A stretch of 64,000 nt of DNA, taken from contig NC_033564.1 in the NCBI RefSeq assembly GCF_001680005.1, positions 1,302,001 to 1,366,000 on the forward strand, written 5' to 3'. Made by a program: the position numbers and the translations under genes. Of the stretch, positions 25,855 to 36,900 are shown piece after piece. This stretch comes from Plasmodium coatneyi (taxonomy: Eukaryota > Apicomplexa > Aconoidasida > Haemosporida > Plasmodiidae). How positions within the stretch are numbered: the first letter of the stretch is position 1; every line of letters starts with the position of its first letter. The notes under the pieces were generated by a model that made no database searches, had not been told where the DNA came from, and saw only the letters and a program-made list of their open reading frames with translations.

Positions 25855-26006
25855 ATGAAGCATTACAACATTCGCTTTTGTGCTTTCATCTTTGCATTTC
25901 ACTCGGCACAAAATGCACACGCCACTTCTGTGTGTTCTGCAATTCGTACTAGTAACTCTTCGTTGATGGAGTTGTTTCTCTGCGTATCATTTATGCCTTT
26001 AGCCAT
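20955..26006 (-). CDS. Coiled-coil protein, 19 exons, conserved unknown
   Basis: Nineteen exons on the minus strand join without a frame conflict into about 907 residues: 26006-25950, 25816-25733, 25584-25549, 25393-25322, 25213-25097, 24978-24916, 24789-24736, 24641-24591, 24459-24133, 23981-23910, 23776-23735, 23612-23571, 23459-23406, 23266-23216, 23085-22987, 22853-22764, 22635-22525, 22405-22371 and 22221-20955. Every intron but the last lies in phase 0. Residues 20-400 are one long heptad-rich coiled coil (for example REREELCREREELEREKERM). A globular part follows around residue 405-560 (RDRDDLRFDGHPQSLLL, SGYVDICKSILKTRDGYLY), then a Ser/Asn/Asp-rich region and a C-terminal segment near EAILFEVFNYEQIAEH. 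I do not recognise the family. The architecture suggests a structural or tethering role, which is only inference. Confidence 0.8.
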
Positions 26007-27953
26007 TTTACTGCCGACCTGCCAAACGGAAGGAAAAAAAAAAAAAAAAAGTAAAATAAAATAAAACGAAGCAACGCATTGTCCTGATCATTGTGGCACT
26101 AACAATTGAGGACCTCAGCAGCACACAGAAAATCCACGCACTCCCATAAGCCACCCTAACAGGTGTGTAAAAATGGAGACATAAGTTTTGTATAAGAAGG
26201 GAATGATGCGCTTTTGTTACCTTGTGCTGATTTAAGTATGTCCAGGTTTAAGCTGATTTTTTTTTTTTTTCACTTGCACGATAAAGCAAATAGTACAAAT
26301 ACAACAGTGCGTTTTTTTTTTTTTTTTTTCTTTTATGATAAAAATATTTTTTAAAAGAGAAGACAAAACTGAGAAAACACGTTTGCGCCCAAGCGGGCAT
26401 CACTTATTTTTTGCCCTTTTACAGTAATTGCAGAAAAATAAAAAATGCTCGCTTGAAAATTATTAAGAATGTGCATATGGACGCATAATTACCTAAGCGC
26501 GAATGTAAGGTGACAGGGACACATGTGGTGGCTATAAATGTACTCTACAACGTGTGCTGAGGTGTCGTCATTTATTTGGTGTGTTGACATATACCCTCTT
26601 TTTCATTTTCACACTTTTGTTTCGTTCTATCTTTCGAGTTTTTTCTTTCACCCCCTTTCGCGCGGCTCTTTTTTTATTTTTTTTTTTTACACTCCACTTT
26701 TTTTGGTAAACATGTCTGACTCGCGTACACAATATTACTACGCGCACAGACCGTTCGGTAGATAAGACGTGGGGAAACGGAAAAAAAATTGCAACGTGCA
26801 AAAGAACAACGTTCTGTCTTTTGTACGAGCGGAATGTTTAACAATCACTCGTTTGTTTTAATTTACAGGGGGCGCTTTGGGGGAAATTCATTCATTGAAT
26901 TTTTTTTCCCTGTCTATTATTCAAGGACAATTAGTCACCATCGTGCGAAGTGCACATGTAAAGTGACAAATGGGGGGGGAAAAGAATCGGTTTAGGAAAA
27001 ATATACGTGGGGTGTACTCGGGATGCACGTGTAAGTGTAACCACTGGGAAACTTCGCTATACACACGTTTGCGGAACTTCAACGTTGTAGAATTTCGTTT
27101 GTTGCGCGATTGCGGTTTATATTGCCCATTGTGAATGCCATAAAACGGCGGGAGGGTCAACTGCAGCGCGTGCATAATTTTTTTTTTTTTCCAAAAAATA
27201 TTTTGGAGTGGCATTTGGAAATTTGTTCCCCTTCTGTTTGGTAGCAAGTAATAGCCGTCGTCCCCAGAACGTCCTTCATTTTACAAATACAACGGCGTCT
27301 ACACCGCTTCCGAATCGGCAATGATTTGTCTAAACGTGTGTGAACGTCCTGGGTGGTACTAAATCAAGGGAGGATTTACCATTTGGCGCAAATGTAACGG
27401 TTCACGCGCATTCCATTCCGCGTATACGCAAGTTTGGCGGTGACTCCACTGGAACATGTTTGGACAAATGCTGTGTGTGTTCATGCGAGTGTGTACCCAT
27501 TTCACGTTTTTCTTTTGCGAACCATTTGTCCACCTTAAAATTGCGCAAACATAAAAGTTGCTAAGTTTTTACAGATAAATAACCTGTACAGTCAGGTAAA
27601 AGGTGGAATTTTTTTTTTTTTTTTGCAGCTAGCTAAAAAGTAGAAAAAAATAAAATAAATAAAATAAAAGAAGAACATAATTATTAAACAAAATGAATGT
27701 TCGCAATTTTAAACACACGTGTGTGTGTTCTCCTTTTCAAAATGTAAACGCGCCCACCCACTAGGGGCAAACCAACAAATAAAAGAAAGAAGGCAAAAAA
27801 TAGAATAAAGCAGAAGCAAGAGAATGTAACCTGTGGACCACCTATATTTGTGTGCGAGTCGAAGAATATGTCATAATACTGAAAAATGTATAATATCGTG
27901 GAAGAGAAAAAAAGGAAAAAAAAGACTTCTCGAAGAACGCTGAACATACCAAA
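26007..27953. other. Divergent intergenic region, coiled-coil gene / sphingomyelin synthase
   Basis: A spacer of 1.95 kb that should hold the promoters of both flanking genes. It contains T runs (26260-26271, 26311-26330, 27179-27191, 27608-27624). Tiny open frames are present, but I see no supported gene. Confidence 0.55.
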
Positions 27954-29159
27954 ATGACGATCGAATTTAGGGGGAAAAAGTATAAACAGTCCGGGAGAGA
28001 AAATGAAGGCAGCAATAGCTACACAACAGCCGATAAGTACAAAGTAAATGTAGACATAAAAATGAGTAACTTCGCCTCATCAGACGGAACAAATGCAAGT
28101 GATGGTAACATCCACAAGTTGACAAAGTGGAAACTATTCAAGGTATTGCTCCTGAGGTTAGCAATCGGGTTCATATTTTTAGTAATCTCCTTGATCATAC
28201 AAGGATTTTTCATGCTATATAGCGAATCCTATTATAAGAGGTACACTACACCGTTGAGCGATCGAATTCACAATTTGTTTGAAAATCCACCTGAATGGAT
28301 ATCTTACAAATTGACCAACAATTTAATAGCACTGTTGTCAATTACTTTCGTACATTTAATTTTGTCCAATAGTGTGTTCTTGTCTATGGCCATTGTTTGT
28401 CGCTTCCTTTACATGCTGGTTTTTTTTTATTTATTAAGGGGTGTACTTATCTATGTTACTTCCCTTCCAGCCACATTGGAAACGTGTGTGCCTCTGGAAA
28501 GTGGCAACTTTGCGTTTAATTTATTACAGGTAATTAGAATAAATATAAACTTATTAAATTTATGTTCTGATTTGATTATATCTGGCCATTCCTTTTCGAC
28601 GACCATATTTTTACTATTTGCCCTTTTTTACATGAATAATGTTGTACTGAAGACACTGATAAGTTTCCTTTGTTGTTTAATTTATGCGTTTATAATTATT
28701 GGATTTATCCATTACACTTCCGATGTGTTGCTTGGATTTATTTTTGGCATTTTTATTTTCACCTTTTATCATTTAATGCTCGACATATCTGCGCAATATT
28801 ATATTTTTAATAAATTATTTGAAATTAAAATTATTTCAAATAGGAAAAATGTGCAGGCCAAACCGTTTTTTTTAAGATGTTTTCTTACAAGAGTGTTTAT
28901 AAAAATAATTCCATTTCTTGAGGGATTAAATTACTCTATAGATTATGCGATAAGTAAAAATGCCGACTTGTCCACATTTTGTATTTGTGAGGACTTTGCT
29001 ATGGGCAGTATGCCCGCTACAGCATGTTCCTCGCAGGAGTCCTCAAAGTTGAATAAAATTTGTGTCAATTATTCGGATCATTTATTTCATTCCTATGCTG
29101 GGGATGGCACGATGAATTTTTTGTTATTCAAGTTTTTAAAGAGAATTAAAATGGACTAA
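27954..29159 (+). CDS. Sphingomyelin synthase
   Basis: A single-exon gene of 401 residues with about six membrane helices (starting near residues 63, 122, 142, 208, 231 and 250). The SMS family motifs are in order: LRGVLIYVTSLPATLETC (162-178), the C3 motif CSDLIISGHSFSTT with His212, and the C4 motif HYTSDVLLG with His253 and Asp257. These three residues form the lipid phosphatase/transferase triad. The enzyme moves phosphocholine from phosphatidylcholine to ceramide, making sphingomyelin and diacylglycerol, at the Golgi or plasma membrane. The usual N-terminal SAM domain of human SMS1 is absent, as in Plasmodium homologues. The gene is the last core gene before the variant-antigen island. 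I recall the P. falciparum homologues on chromosome 6, so its place here would mark a rearrangement. Confidence 0.92.
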   Translation: MTIEFRGKKYKQSGRENEGSNSYTTADKYKVNVDIKMSNFASSDGTNASDGNIHKLTKWKLFKVLLLRLAIGFIFLVISLIIQGFFMLYSESYYKRYTTPLSDRIHNLFENPPEWISYKLTNNLIALLSITFVHLILSNSVFLSMAIVCRFLYMLVFFYLLRGVLIYVTSLPATLETCVPLESGNFAFNLLQVIRININLLNLCSDLIISGHSFSTTIFLLFALFYMNNVVLKTLISFLCCLIYAFIIIGFIHYTSDVLLGFIFGIFIFTFYHLMLDISAQYYIFNKLFEIKIISNRKNVQAKPFFLRCFLTRVFIKIIPFLEGLNYSIDYAISKNADLSTFCICEDFAMGSMPATACSSQESSKLNKICVNYSDHLFHSYAGDGTMNFLLFKFLKRIKMD

Positions 29160-29330
29160 TCGTACAAGTCGTACATTTTACCATACCGAAGAAGCTTTGC
29201 CACCCCGGAAGAAGAATGAAATGCCTCCCTGTCCTGTACCCTTCCTCCTTTTTTTTTTTCTTTCTTTCCTTCATTCTTTCTCTTTTTTTTTTTTTTTTTA
29301 TACAGCCTTCCGTTGTACTCCCCCCCTGCG

Positions 29331-29400
29331 GTGAGTAAGTAGCAGGCCACATTGTTGTTCCTATAACGTAGAAAAAACCCTTAGATCACACACCCTTAAC
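29331..29400 (+). repeat. Island-border block, left copy
   Basis: A segment with the core AGTAGCAGGCCA followed by ATTGTTGTTCC and an AAAAACCCTTAG...CACACCCT tail. It is closely matched, in reverse orientation, at 57700-57765, and the core occurs again at 33081-33120. It sits directly before the CCTAAC/CCTTCC array and 170 bp after the sphingomyelin synthase stop. Confidence 0.8.
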
Positions 29401-29439
29401 CCTTCCCTCCACCACCCCTAACAACCTTCCTTACATCAA

Positions 29440-29712
29440 CCCTAACAACCTTCCTTCCACACCTAACACAACCCTCCTTCTACACCTAACACAACCCTCC
29501 TTCTACACCTAACACAACCCTCCTTCTACACCTAACACAACCCTCCTTCTACACCTAACACAACCTTCCTTCCACACCTAACACAACCCTCCTTCTACAC
29601 CTAACACAACCCTCCTTCCACACCTAACACAACCCTCCTTCCACACCTAACACAACCCTCCTTCCACACCTAACACAACCCTCCTTCCACACCTAACACA
29701 ACCCTCCTTCCT
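29440..29712 (+). repeat. 23-bp minisatellite (CCTAACACAACCCTCCTTC-type)
   Basis: About eleven head-to-tail copies of a 23-bp unit, with alternating CCTTCTAC and CCTTCCAC variants. Degenerate CCTTCC and CCTAAC sequence continues to about 30060. There is no coding signal. Related sequence recurs in every spacer of the island. Confidence 0.9.
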
Positions 29713-30123
29713 TCTTCCTTCCCTATATTTTTCCTTCTTACCCCTTTCTTCTAACACCCTATATGCGAAATCCAACATGCACCCCCCCCTCTTTCCTTAG
29801 ACCCTCCTTTCCTTCCTTCCACCAAGCAGCCCTAACATAACCTTCCTTAGACCCTTCCTTTTCTTCTTTAGAACCATCCTTTCTTCGTCCTCCCTTACAC
29901 CCTCCTTCCTTAGATCACCTTCCCTTCCTTTCACCCCGAAGACACCATTCTTCCATCCCTAAGACCCTTTCATCCCCCCCTAAGACCTTTCTTCCACCAC
30001 GTTACACCAACTAACAACCCACCTTCCTTCCTCCTAAAACCCCTAACCCCATACCTCTGACTCTTAATCCTAAAAGCTGAACCCGTAACCATAAAAATGA
30101 AACCCCACACCCTAAGTGTGCGG

Positions 30124-30127
<4 letters not shown>
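29713..30127. repeat. Degenerate CCTTCC/CCTAAC array ending in telomere-like sequence
   Basis: Imperfect pyrimidine-rich array that grades, at about 30030-30115, into scattered CCCTAA, CCCCTAACCCC and ACCCTAAG pieces. These resemble decayed copies of the Plasmodium telomere unit read on the C-rich strand. Confidence 0.6.

Positions 30128-30172
<45 letters not shown>
30128..30172 (+). repeat. Poly(T) run of 45
   Basis: An uninterrupted run of 45 thymines between the border array and the SICAvar A 3' flank; on the strand of that gene it is poly(A). Confidence 0.9.
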
Positions 30173-30220
30173 CCTACACGTGTATGTATGAATAACTCTA
30201 CATGAAGGGGGAATGAATAT

Positions 30221-30490
30221 ACTCCCAAAAAGGGGCGCAAAAGAAAAAAGAAGAGAGCTGACCTTCTCAAAGAAATATTTATTTTTTAAAAAAAAAAAAA
30301 AAAGGAAGAAAAGAAATTATTATGTTAAAATAAGAAAAATTATGAAGAATTTGTAACAAAAAAACTTAATGAACATATATTTTGGATCTTCAATAAAAGA
30401 GTTCCAAACAAATAAGAATGAAATAAAAGAATTTTTTTCTTCGAACTTGTATTAATTAAACATAAACATGTAAACAATTTCATGCAATAC
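30221..30490 (-). promoter_or_regulatory. Conserved SICAvar 3' flanking block (gene A copy)
   Basis: Sequence matching 39450-39715 and 51423-51660. Landmarks on the plus strand are CCCAAAAAGGGGCGC, CTTCTCAAAGAAATATTTA, GGATCTTCAATAAA and AACATGTAAACAATTT. It lies downstream of the SICAvar A stop, so it is probably 3' untranslated region and transcript-end signal. Confidence 0.6.
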
Positions 30491-30980
30491 AAAAAAAAAG
30501 AAAAAACACCCCCATATAACAAAAAAAAAAAATTTTACGCAGTTTCTCGCATATATACATGTGGAAAAATCACACGCACGCATATATAAATCAAATGAAA
30601 AGGCGAAACAAAAAAAAGAGGCATCCTTTGAAATTCGTCCCGTTCCTAATGTGTTAGAAACCCTAATGAAAAAAAATTCCAGAGATGTGTCCGCTCATTG
30701 AACAAATCAATGTAATATATTCTACATCCCTATTTTCTACATAAGTTATTTTTTATATGTGAATATTTTCTACTTTACCCCACTTCCTAATATTTGGATG
30801 TCTTCCACAGGGTTCTACTGCATAATGAAAAAAATTATTCATTTGTAAATAATATCCTATTGTTTCGAATGAAAATAAAATATTTACTACACACTAAACC
30901 CTGAATCTGAACTTGGAACCTGTTCCTTAGGAACAAAGTCTTCCTCCCTAAACAAGGTATCTGAACTTGGAACTCCTTCC
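30491..30980 (-). other. SICAvar A downstream region with decayed C-terminal repeats
   Basis: Positions 30889-30980 still carry the tail repeat of the SICAvar C terminus in a frame that the gene no longer reads, up to a stop at about 30891. Positions 30491-30888 are AT-rich sequence that genes B and C lack at the same place. Confidence 0.6.
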
Positions 30981-33900
30981 CTAGGAACATCCTCCTTCAG
31001 GAACAAAGTCTTCCTCCCTAAACCCGCAATCTGAACTTGGAATCTCTTCCTTAGGAACATCTTCCCTAGGAACTTTTTCCTTTTTTATGAATTCGCTTCC
31101 CATAAATTCTTGAACCAAAATTTCAAAAAAGTCTTCCTGGACTAGTTTGGTGCCCCCCTTTTGACATTCGTCTAGCACTTCTAAATGAATATCAATAATC
31201 GTACGGTGACCAACACGGCAACCAGCAGGTTCACCACCCCGCTTTTTTGGTCTCTTTGTTTTTGTTGGAGCAGATCTTGGTTTTCTTTCCTTTACTAAGG
31301 TATATTCATGTGGACCATCTGCCTGGTCGTCCACATGATCAAGAGGTTGTTCTTCCAAAGTTGGAGGACCACGTACTTGATGAACTCTTTTGTAACGTTT
31401 TCTTCTTTTACCAAGGAGGAAAAAATACTTAAAAAAAAAAAAACAGGGAAAAAAAAAAAAGAAAAAGTGATTTTTAGGGGGTCAATGCTTTGCTTTTAAA
31501 ACCATAATTACTACTTTTAATCTAAGTGCGAAATCCTACTCACACCCCTGAAATTCAAAATCCTACACACACCCCTAAAATGCGAAATCCTACACTCAAC
31601 CCCAAAATGCCAAATCCTACACACCCCGAAAATGTGAAATCCTATATACATTTAAATGCGAAATCCTACACACACCCTAAACCTTAAACCCTGAATGCCC
31701 TTACCCACTCATACATTCATCTTTATTTTTTCCTCATTTCTTTCTTTCTTTCGTTCTTTTTTTTTTTTTTTTGCGCAATTTTTTCTGTGTGACCAATTTT
31801 ATATTAGGGCATTCTTTTTTGGACAACTTCATTTAGAACATTTTTTTTTTTTTTTTTTTTGCGCAATTTTTTCTGTGACAAATTTATATTAGGGCAATCT
31901 TTTTGGACAATTCTTTTTTTTTGGGGCTAATTTTTCTGTGTGACAAAATTTACATTAGGGCAATTTTTTCTCTGTGACAAAAATTATATTAGGGCATTTT
32001 TTCGCACGAATTTTTTTTGGACAATTCTTTTTTTTCATTTTTTCTAATATTTTTTCTAATTTTTTCTTTTTTTCTTTCCTTGCTTTCTTCCTTCTTTCCT
32101 TTTTTTTTTTTTTTCTTTTTCATTAAACTTTTTTGTCTTTAAACTTCTTTTTCTTACCTTCCAGAGCAAGTAACTCATAACAGAAAGACCAATGAAGACA
32201 GGAATGGTAGGAAGGTATGGGGTAAGGAGATCAGGAAGGTTGTCAATCTTGTTAACAACTGGAGCAGCGGAAGGTGTGTCTCTGCCACTCCTTCCTTGAT
32301 CACCTCTTCCCGTAGAACCACTACCGGAAGAACCAGGATTCCAAGTTCCTGTAGAACCTGGGCCGGAAGATCCGGGTTTCCAGGTTCCAGTGGAAACAGG
32401 AGACTGGTGTTCAGTACTACCTGAACCAGAAGAACCTGGGTTCCAAGTTCCAGTGGAACCAGTACCGGAGGAACCTGGATTCCATGTTCCCGTGGAACCT
32501 GAACCAGAAGAACCTGGGTTCCAGGTTCCAGTGGAACCGGGCCCCGAAGAACCGGGTTTCCATGTTCCTGTACTACCTGGGCCGGAAGAACCGGGAGATT
32601 TGTGTCCCGTACTGCCGGGTCCAGATGTGCCTAAAAAAGAAGTAAGAAAAAAAGGTGATTTAAATATTATCGAAGGTTGCAGAAACTGAAATGTTGCGTG
32701 CACCCCTGGGTGCATACACTTTTTTATTTTATTTTTCATTTTTTACTTTTTATTTTTTTGCCTTTTAATTTTTAAATTTTTACTTTTTTATTTTTTTCCT
32801 TTTCACTTTTTACTTTTTATTTTTTTGCCTTTTAATTTTTAAATTTTTACTTTTTTATTTTTTTCCTTTTCACTTTTTACTTTTTATTTTTGCACTTTTT
32901 AATTTTTTACGTCCTCATTTTTTTACTTTTTACACCTCTTACATTTTAAATTTTTTACTCTTTTTACGCTTCTTTCACTTTGTAATTTTTTTACGTCCTA
33001 ATTTCTCTTTCGTCCATTCTTTCTTCCTTTCATTCCTTCATTCCTTGCTCGTTTTTATTTCTCTCCTTCTGCCTCCCTAAGCAGCTAAGTAGCAGGCCAT
33101 ATTGTTGTTCCTTACACATTAAAACAGCTAAATACACCGGGCCATATTATTCTCCTAAAATCCGAAATCCACATTCTACATACCCCAACCTTTATTTCCT
33201 ATAACCCCATGCTTTAGTTCTTATACCCTAAACCTCACTTCGCATACCACGAACCATTATTCTTATATACTGAACCTCAATTTCCACACTCTGGAGCACC
33301 ACTATTTCTAAACGCGGAACCCTAAACCTCTAACCCTCCTTTTTTTTTCTTTTTTCACTTTATCATTTAAAAAGTTTTTTAGATGCATCTTTATAGGATG
33401 CACACATTTCTTTAAGAGAATTCATTTTTTTTTTTTTTTTTATTATTATTACCTGGATCCTGAGGTGAGACAACTGAGCCGGATGGAGTTCGTGTGTCTG
33501 TTCCTGTGCTTGGAGTTTGGGAATCTGCTGTTCCAGTAGAACCAGGTCCCGAGGAACCCGGAGACTGCCCACTGGTTGTTGTAGCTGTACCTGAAATAAC
33601 AGTAGGGGCAGCATTATGAACAGTGGTAACTGCACCTTGATCCGTCACAGACCAAACACCGTGATCATATTTCTTTTCGTCCTTAAAGCCTTTATCTCTG
33701 GAATTCATTGTGTCTTCACCAAAAGGGAGTAGAACACCATTAATATAGACACCGTCCTTTGTTTGAACAATATTTTCCTTACCTTCCTGTGTCGTCCTAC
33801 CATCCTCTTCCTTCTGTCCCTTCTTAGGTGCTGGTGCGGACTTTGCTGGAGGTTCAATGTTGACTAATTTCCGTAATTCCTTTGATCGCCCTGCTCCTAA

Positions 33901-36900
33901 TAAGTCTATAATTCTGTTACTACTGCAAGGTTTTCCTTCTTGACTTTCGTCTTCTTTCCTCTTTTCTTCGTCTGATTTACACTTCCTCCAGGCCATTGTA
34001 TTATCTAATCCTGTAACACTCTTATTCTTTACTGTTTTCTCCAACCACGTTTGTACTTTTTCCTCAATTATTCCTTTTCCATGTGCTATATCAGTCGTTT
34101 CAACCCAGTTACACATACTCCTGACATTCTCCTTCGCAAAGGTATTTTCTATTTTCCCCATAGTACTGGAGGTAACTTTCATTATGTCCTGTACACCACA
34201 TTTATCCTTAAAGATTTCTAATATAACTGTATTCCCTATTAAACACTTTAAATATGACTTCCACCCTTCCTCATTTTCAATTTCCCTCTTCCTGTTCGTT
34301 CCATTCTCATTCATTCCTTCCATCCAGTATATTACTTTCATTACAGATTTACATATTCCTTTCATCTGATTTGTTTTATGCCCCTCCCCCGGATATGTTA
34401 AACTTGCACAAAGTCCTGCTATATGACCTCCATCACGCGTTCCCATGTATCCTCCGAGTTCCCCTAACAGTTTCTGCACTTCATTCTTCATTTTATCCTA
34501 AAAATAAAAAAAAGGAAAAAATAGACATGTGAACTTATAGATTTATTCTTCCTTCCTTTTCTTCATATATATGTGTCCTCTCTAGCGGACATTTTTCTTT
34601 TGTTTCTTTCCATCCTTCTCCTTCTTCTCATTTTCTTTTTTCTCTTTCTTTTCTTCTTTTCTTATTTTTTCTTTTTTCCTTTCTCTTTCTTCTTTTTCTT
34701 TCTTTCTTTCTTTTTGTATGCACCCTATCCGGTGCACTTAGAGGTTCCCCCTTGTCCGGATTGTTCCCCTTGTCCGCTTCGACCCCAGATGTCCGGTTTA
34801 CCCCTTGGTCCGGTTCGACCCCTTGTCCAGTCTACCCCCTGTCCGCTTCGACCCGTGTTGTCCTTTTCCATTTCCCTTGTCCGCTTTGCTACCCCTTTCT
34901 CCGGTTTCTTTCCCCTTGTCCAGTTCACCCCCTGTCCAGTTCACCCCCTGTCCAGTTCACCCTCTGTCCAGAACACCCCCTGTCCAGTTCACCCCCCTCG
35001 TCCGTTTTCCTTCCCCCATTTCGGGTTGTACCCCTTGTCCTTTTTCCTTCCCTCCTTACCCGGCTTCCTTCCCCCCTTGTTCCGGTTAACCTAGTTCCAT
35101 GTTCCCCTGTATGAGAAGGGGCTTTCCCCCTTAAGGGGCGCCGGACTCCCCTTCTACAATTAATCGGAGGAAACGTCCCTTCTGCGAGAATTGTTTCCTC
35201 TTCAAACCCCTTTCCACCTTTAAACACCAGGCCATAAACCTTGAAACCTAAACCCGAAATCCGAATTCCTATACCTTAAACCTTGAATTCTAACCCCCGA
35301 ACCCTACACTCATACCCTAACACCTACTCCTACACTCTGAATCCTTCATCCTAACAACCCTATTACCCTTCACCCTAATTCCCCTCAACCCGAAATTCTT
35401 ATTCCTATACCCTAAACCCTGAACCCTAGACTCGCCATCCCATTACTATACCCTAAACCCTGAACTGCAAACCATAAAAACCGGAAATCCAATTCCTATA
35501 CACTGATCCTTCATCTCTAAACCCGAAAAACAACATCCTATACCCTGAACCCTAAATTCTCAACTTAAATCCGAAACCTATTCCCATACCCTGAACCCTA
35601 AATCCTAAGTTCTTAAAACTAAATTTTAAGCCTTGAACCCTAAACACTAGGAACTACACCATGAACCTTAAACCCTAAACCATAAATCCTAAGCCCCAAA
35701 TACTAAACCTTGAAGCATAAACCCTTAACCCTAAAACCTGAACACTAAACCCTGAACCCTAAAGCCTAAACCATCCCCACTCTTTCTTTTTTTTTTTTTT
35801 TTTTTTTTTTTTTCCATTCCTTTATTTTAATTGATTCTTCTCTTTTTTTGTTCCAACTTTTTTATTATTAAATTATATTATTGGTATATATGGATGCGCG
35901 CTTGGACCTAATTCTTTTTCCTTCTCTCTTAAACCTTCCTTCTTTACACGTTTTCTTCTTTTTTTTTTTTTTAAAATAATAATAACACTGCAGACGAAAT
36001 TTGCCTTCCTTACCTGATCTAATGTTCCGCTATTCTGCGTCCACTCTTTCTTCTTTGTATCCCATGCTTCTCTTAGTTTTGTCCTTTTCTGTTCACTTTC
36101 TTGCCTTTTTTGCTTCTCTGCTTCCGAGTGGGTGGGAGAGCATGGATCAGATGATGCTGCTGGTTTGGCAGCAACCGGTTTTGCTGCGATGGCAGGTTTG
36201 ACTGCTGGAGCAGCTTCTGCTTTCTTCTCTTCCTGTACTTTCTCTTCAATTTTACTTTCTAATTTTTTCTTCATTTCACCCTCAGTATCATTCGGATCCA
36301 TTTTTTCCATTACTTGGTTTGCACCTGCCTGGGATACAGTTTGGCCTTTATCTATTATTTCCTTTATTTCGCTTACTTTTTCTTCTATGTCCTTCTTTTC
36401 CTTATTGTCGTCCTCCTCTCCTGTTGTTTCCTTTCTGCCTTTTCCACCTGCTCCCCCGTCGTTACACTTTTCCCCTTGTTCCTTTATGTTGTCATAATTC
36501 CGCACTTTATCTTTGCTTTTCCATCCTTCCTTGTCTATCCATTCCCTTATTGTCTGAGTAATTAATTTTCCACCTATTCGTGCATTCTGTACACTGAACC
36601 TACTGCAAACATCATCCGTCATTTCTCTTTTGTGCATATTTACCATTACTCCTACCATTCCTGACACATGTGGAAGAACTTTATTAAAACGGCAATTGTT
36701 CCCATATAATTCTATTAATACTGCATTCCCCACTACACACCTTAGATATGTAGTTACTATATCCTCCCCTGTGACTTTATTCCTTACTTCTAACCTCTGC
36801 GTTAATCCGTTGGTATATAACATTACTGACATCATATTCCTGCATAACTCTTTCTCTTCATTATTCCACGATTCAATATTATTTGTTTCTTTATCCATTC

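Noticed and set aside
26712..26765. Short ATG frame encoding MSDSRTQYYYAHRPFGR
   Set aside because: Too short to support, with no splice partner found and no known family.
29440..29712. Regular direct repeats that look like a CRISPR array at first sight
   Set aside because: The repeat is head-to-tail with no unique spacers and the genome is eukaryotic; it is a minisatellite.
34573..35114. Long plus-strand frames with Pro/Ser/Leu repeats
   Set aside because: They translate the CCTTGTCCGG minisatellite within a SICAvar intron, in three frames at once, as expected for a repeat.
35230..35785. Chromosome end
   Set aside because: Intact genes lie on both sides and the heptamers are degenerate; it is an internal tract.
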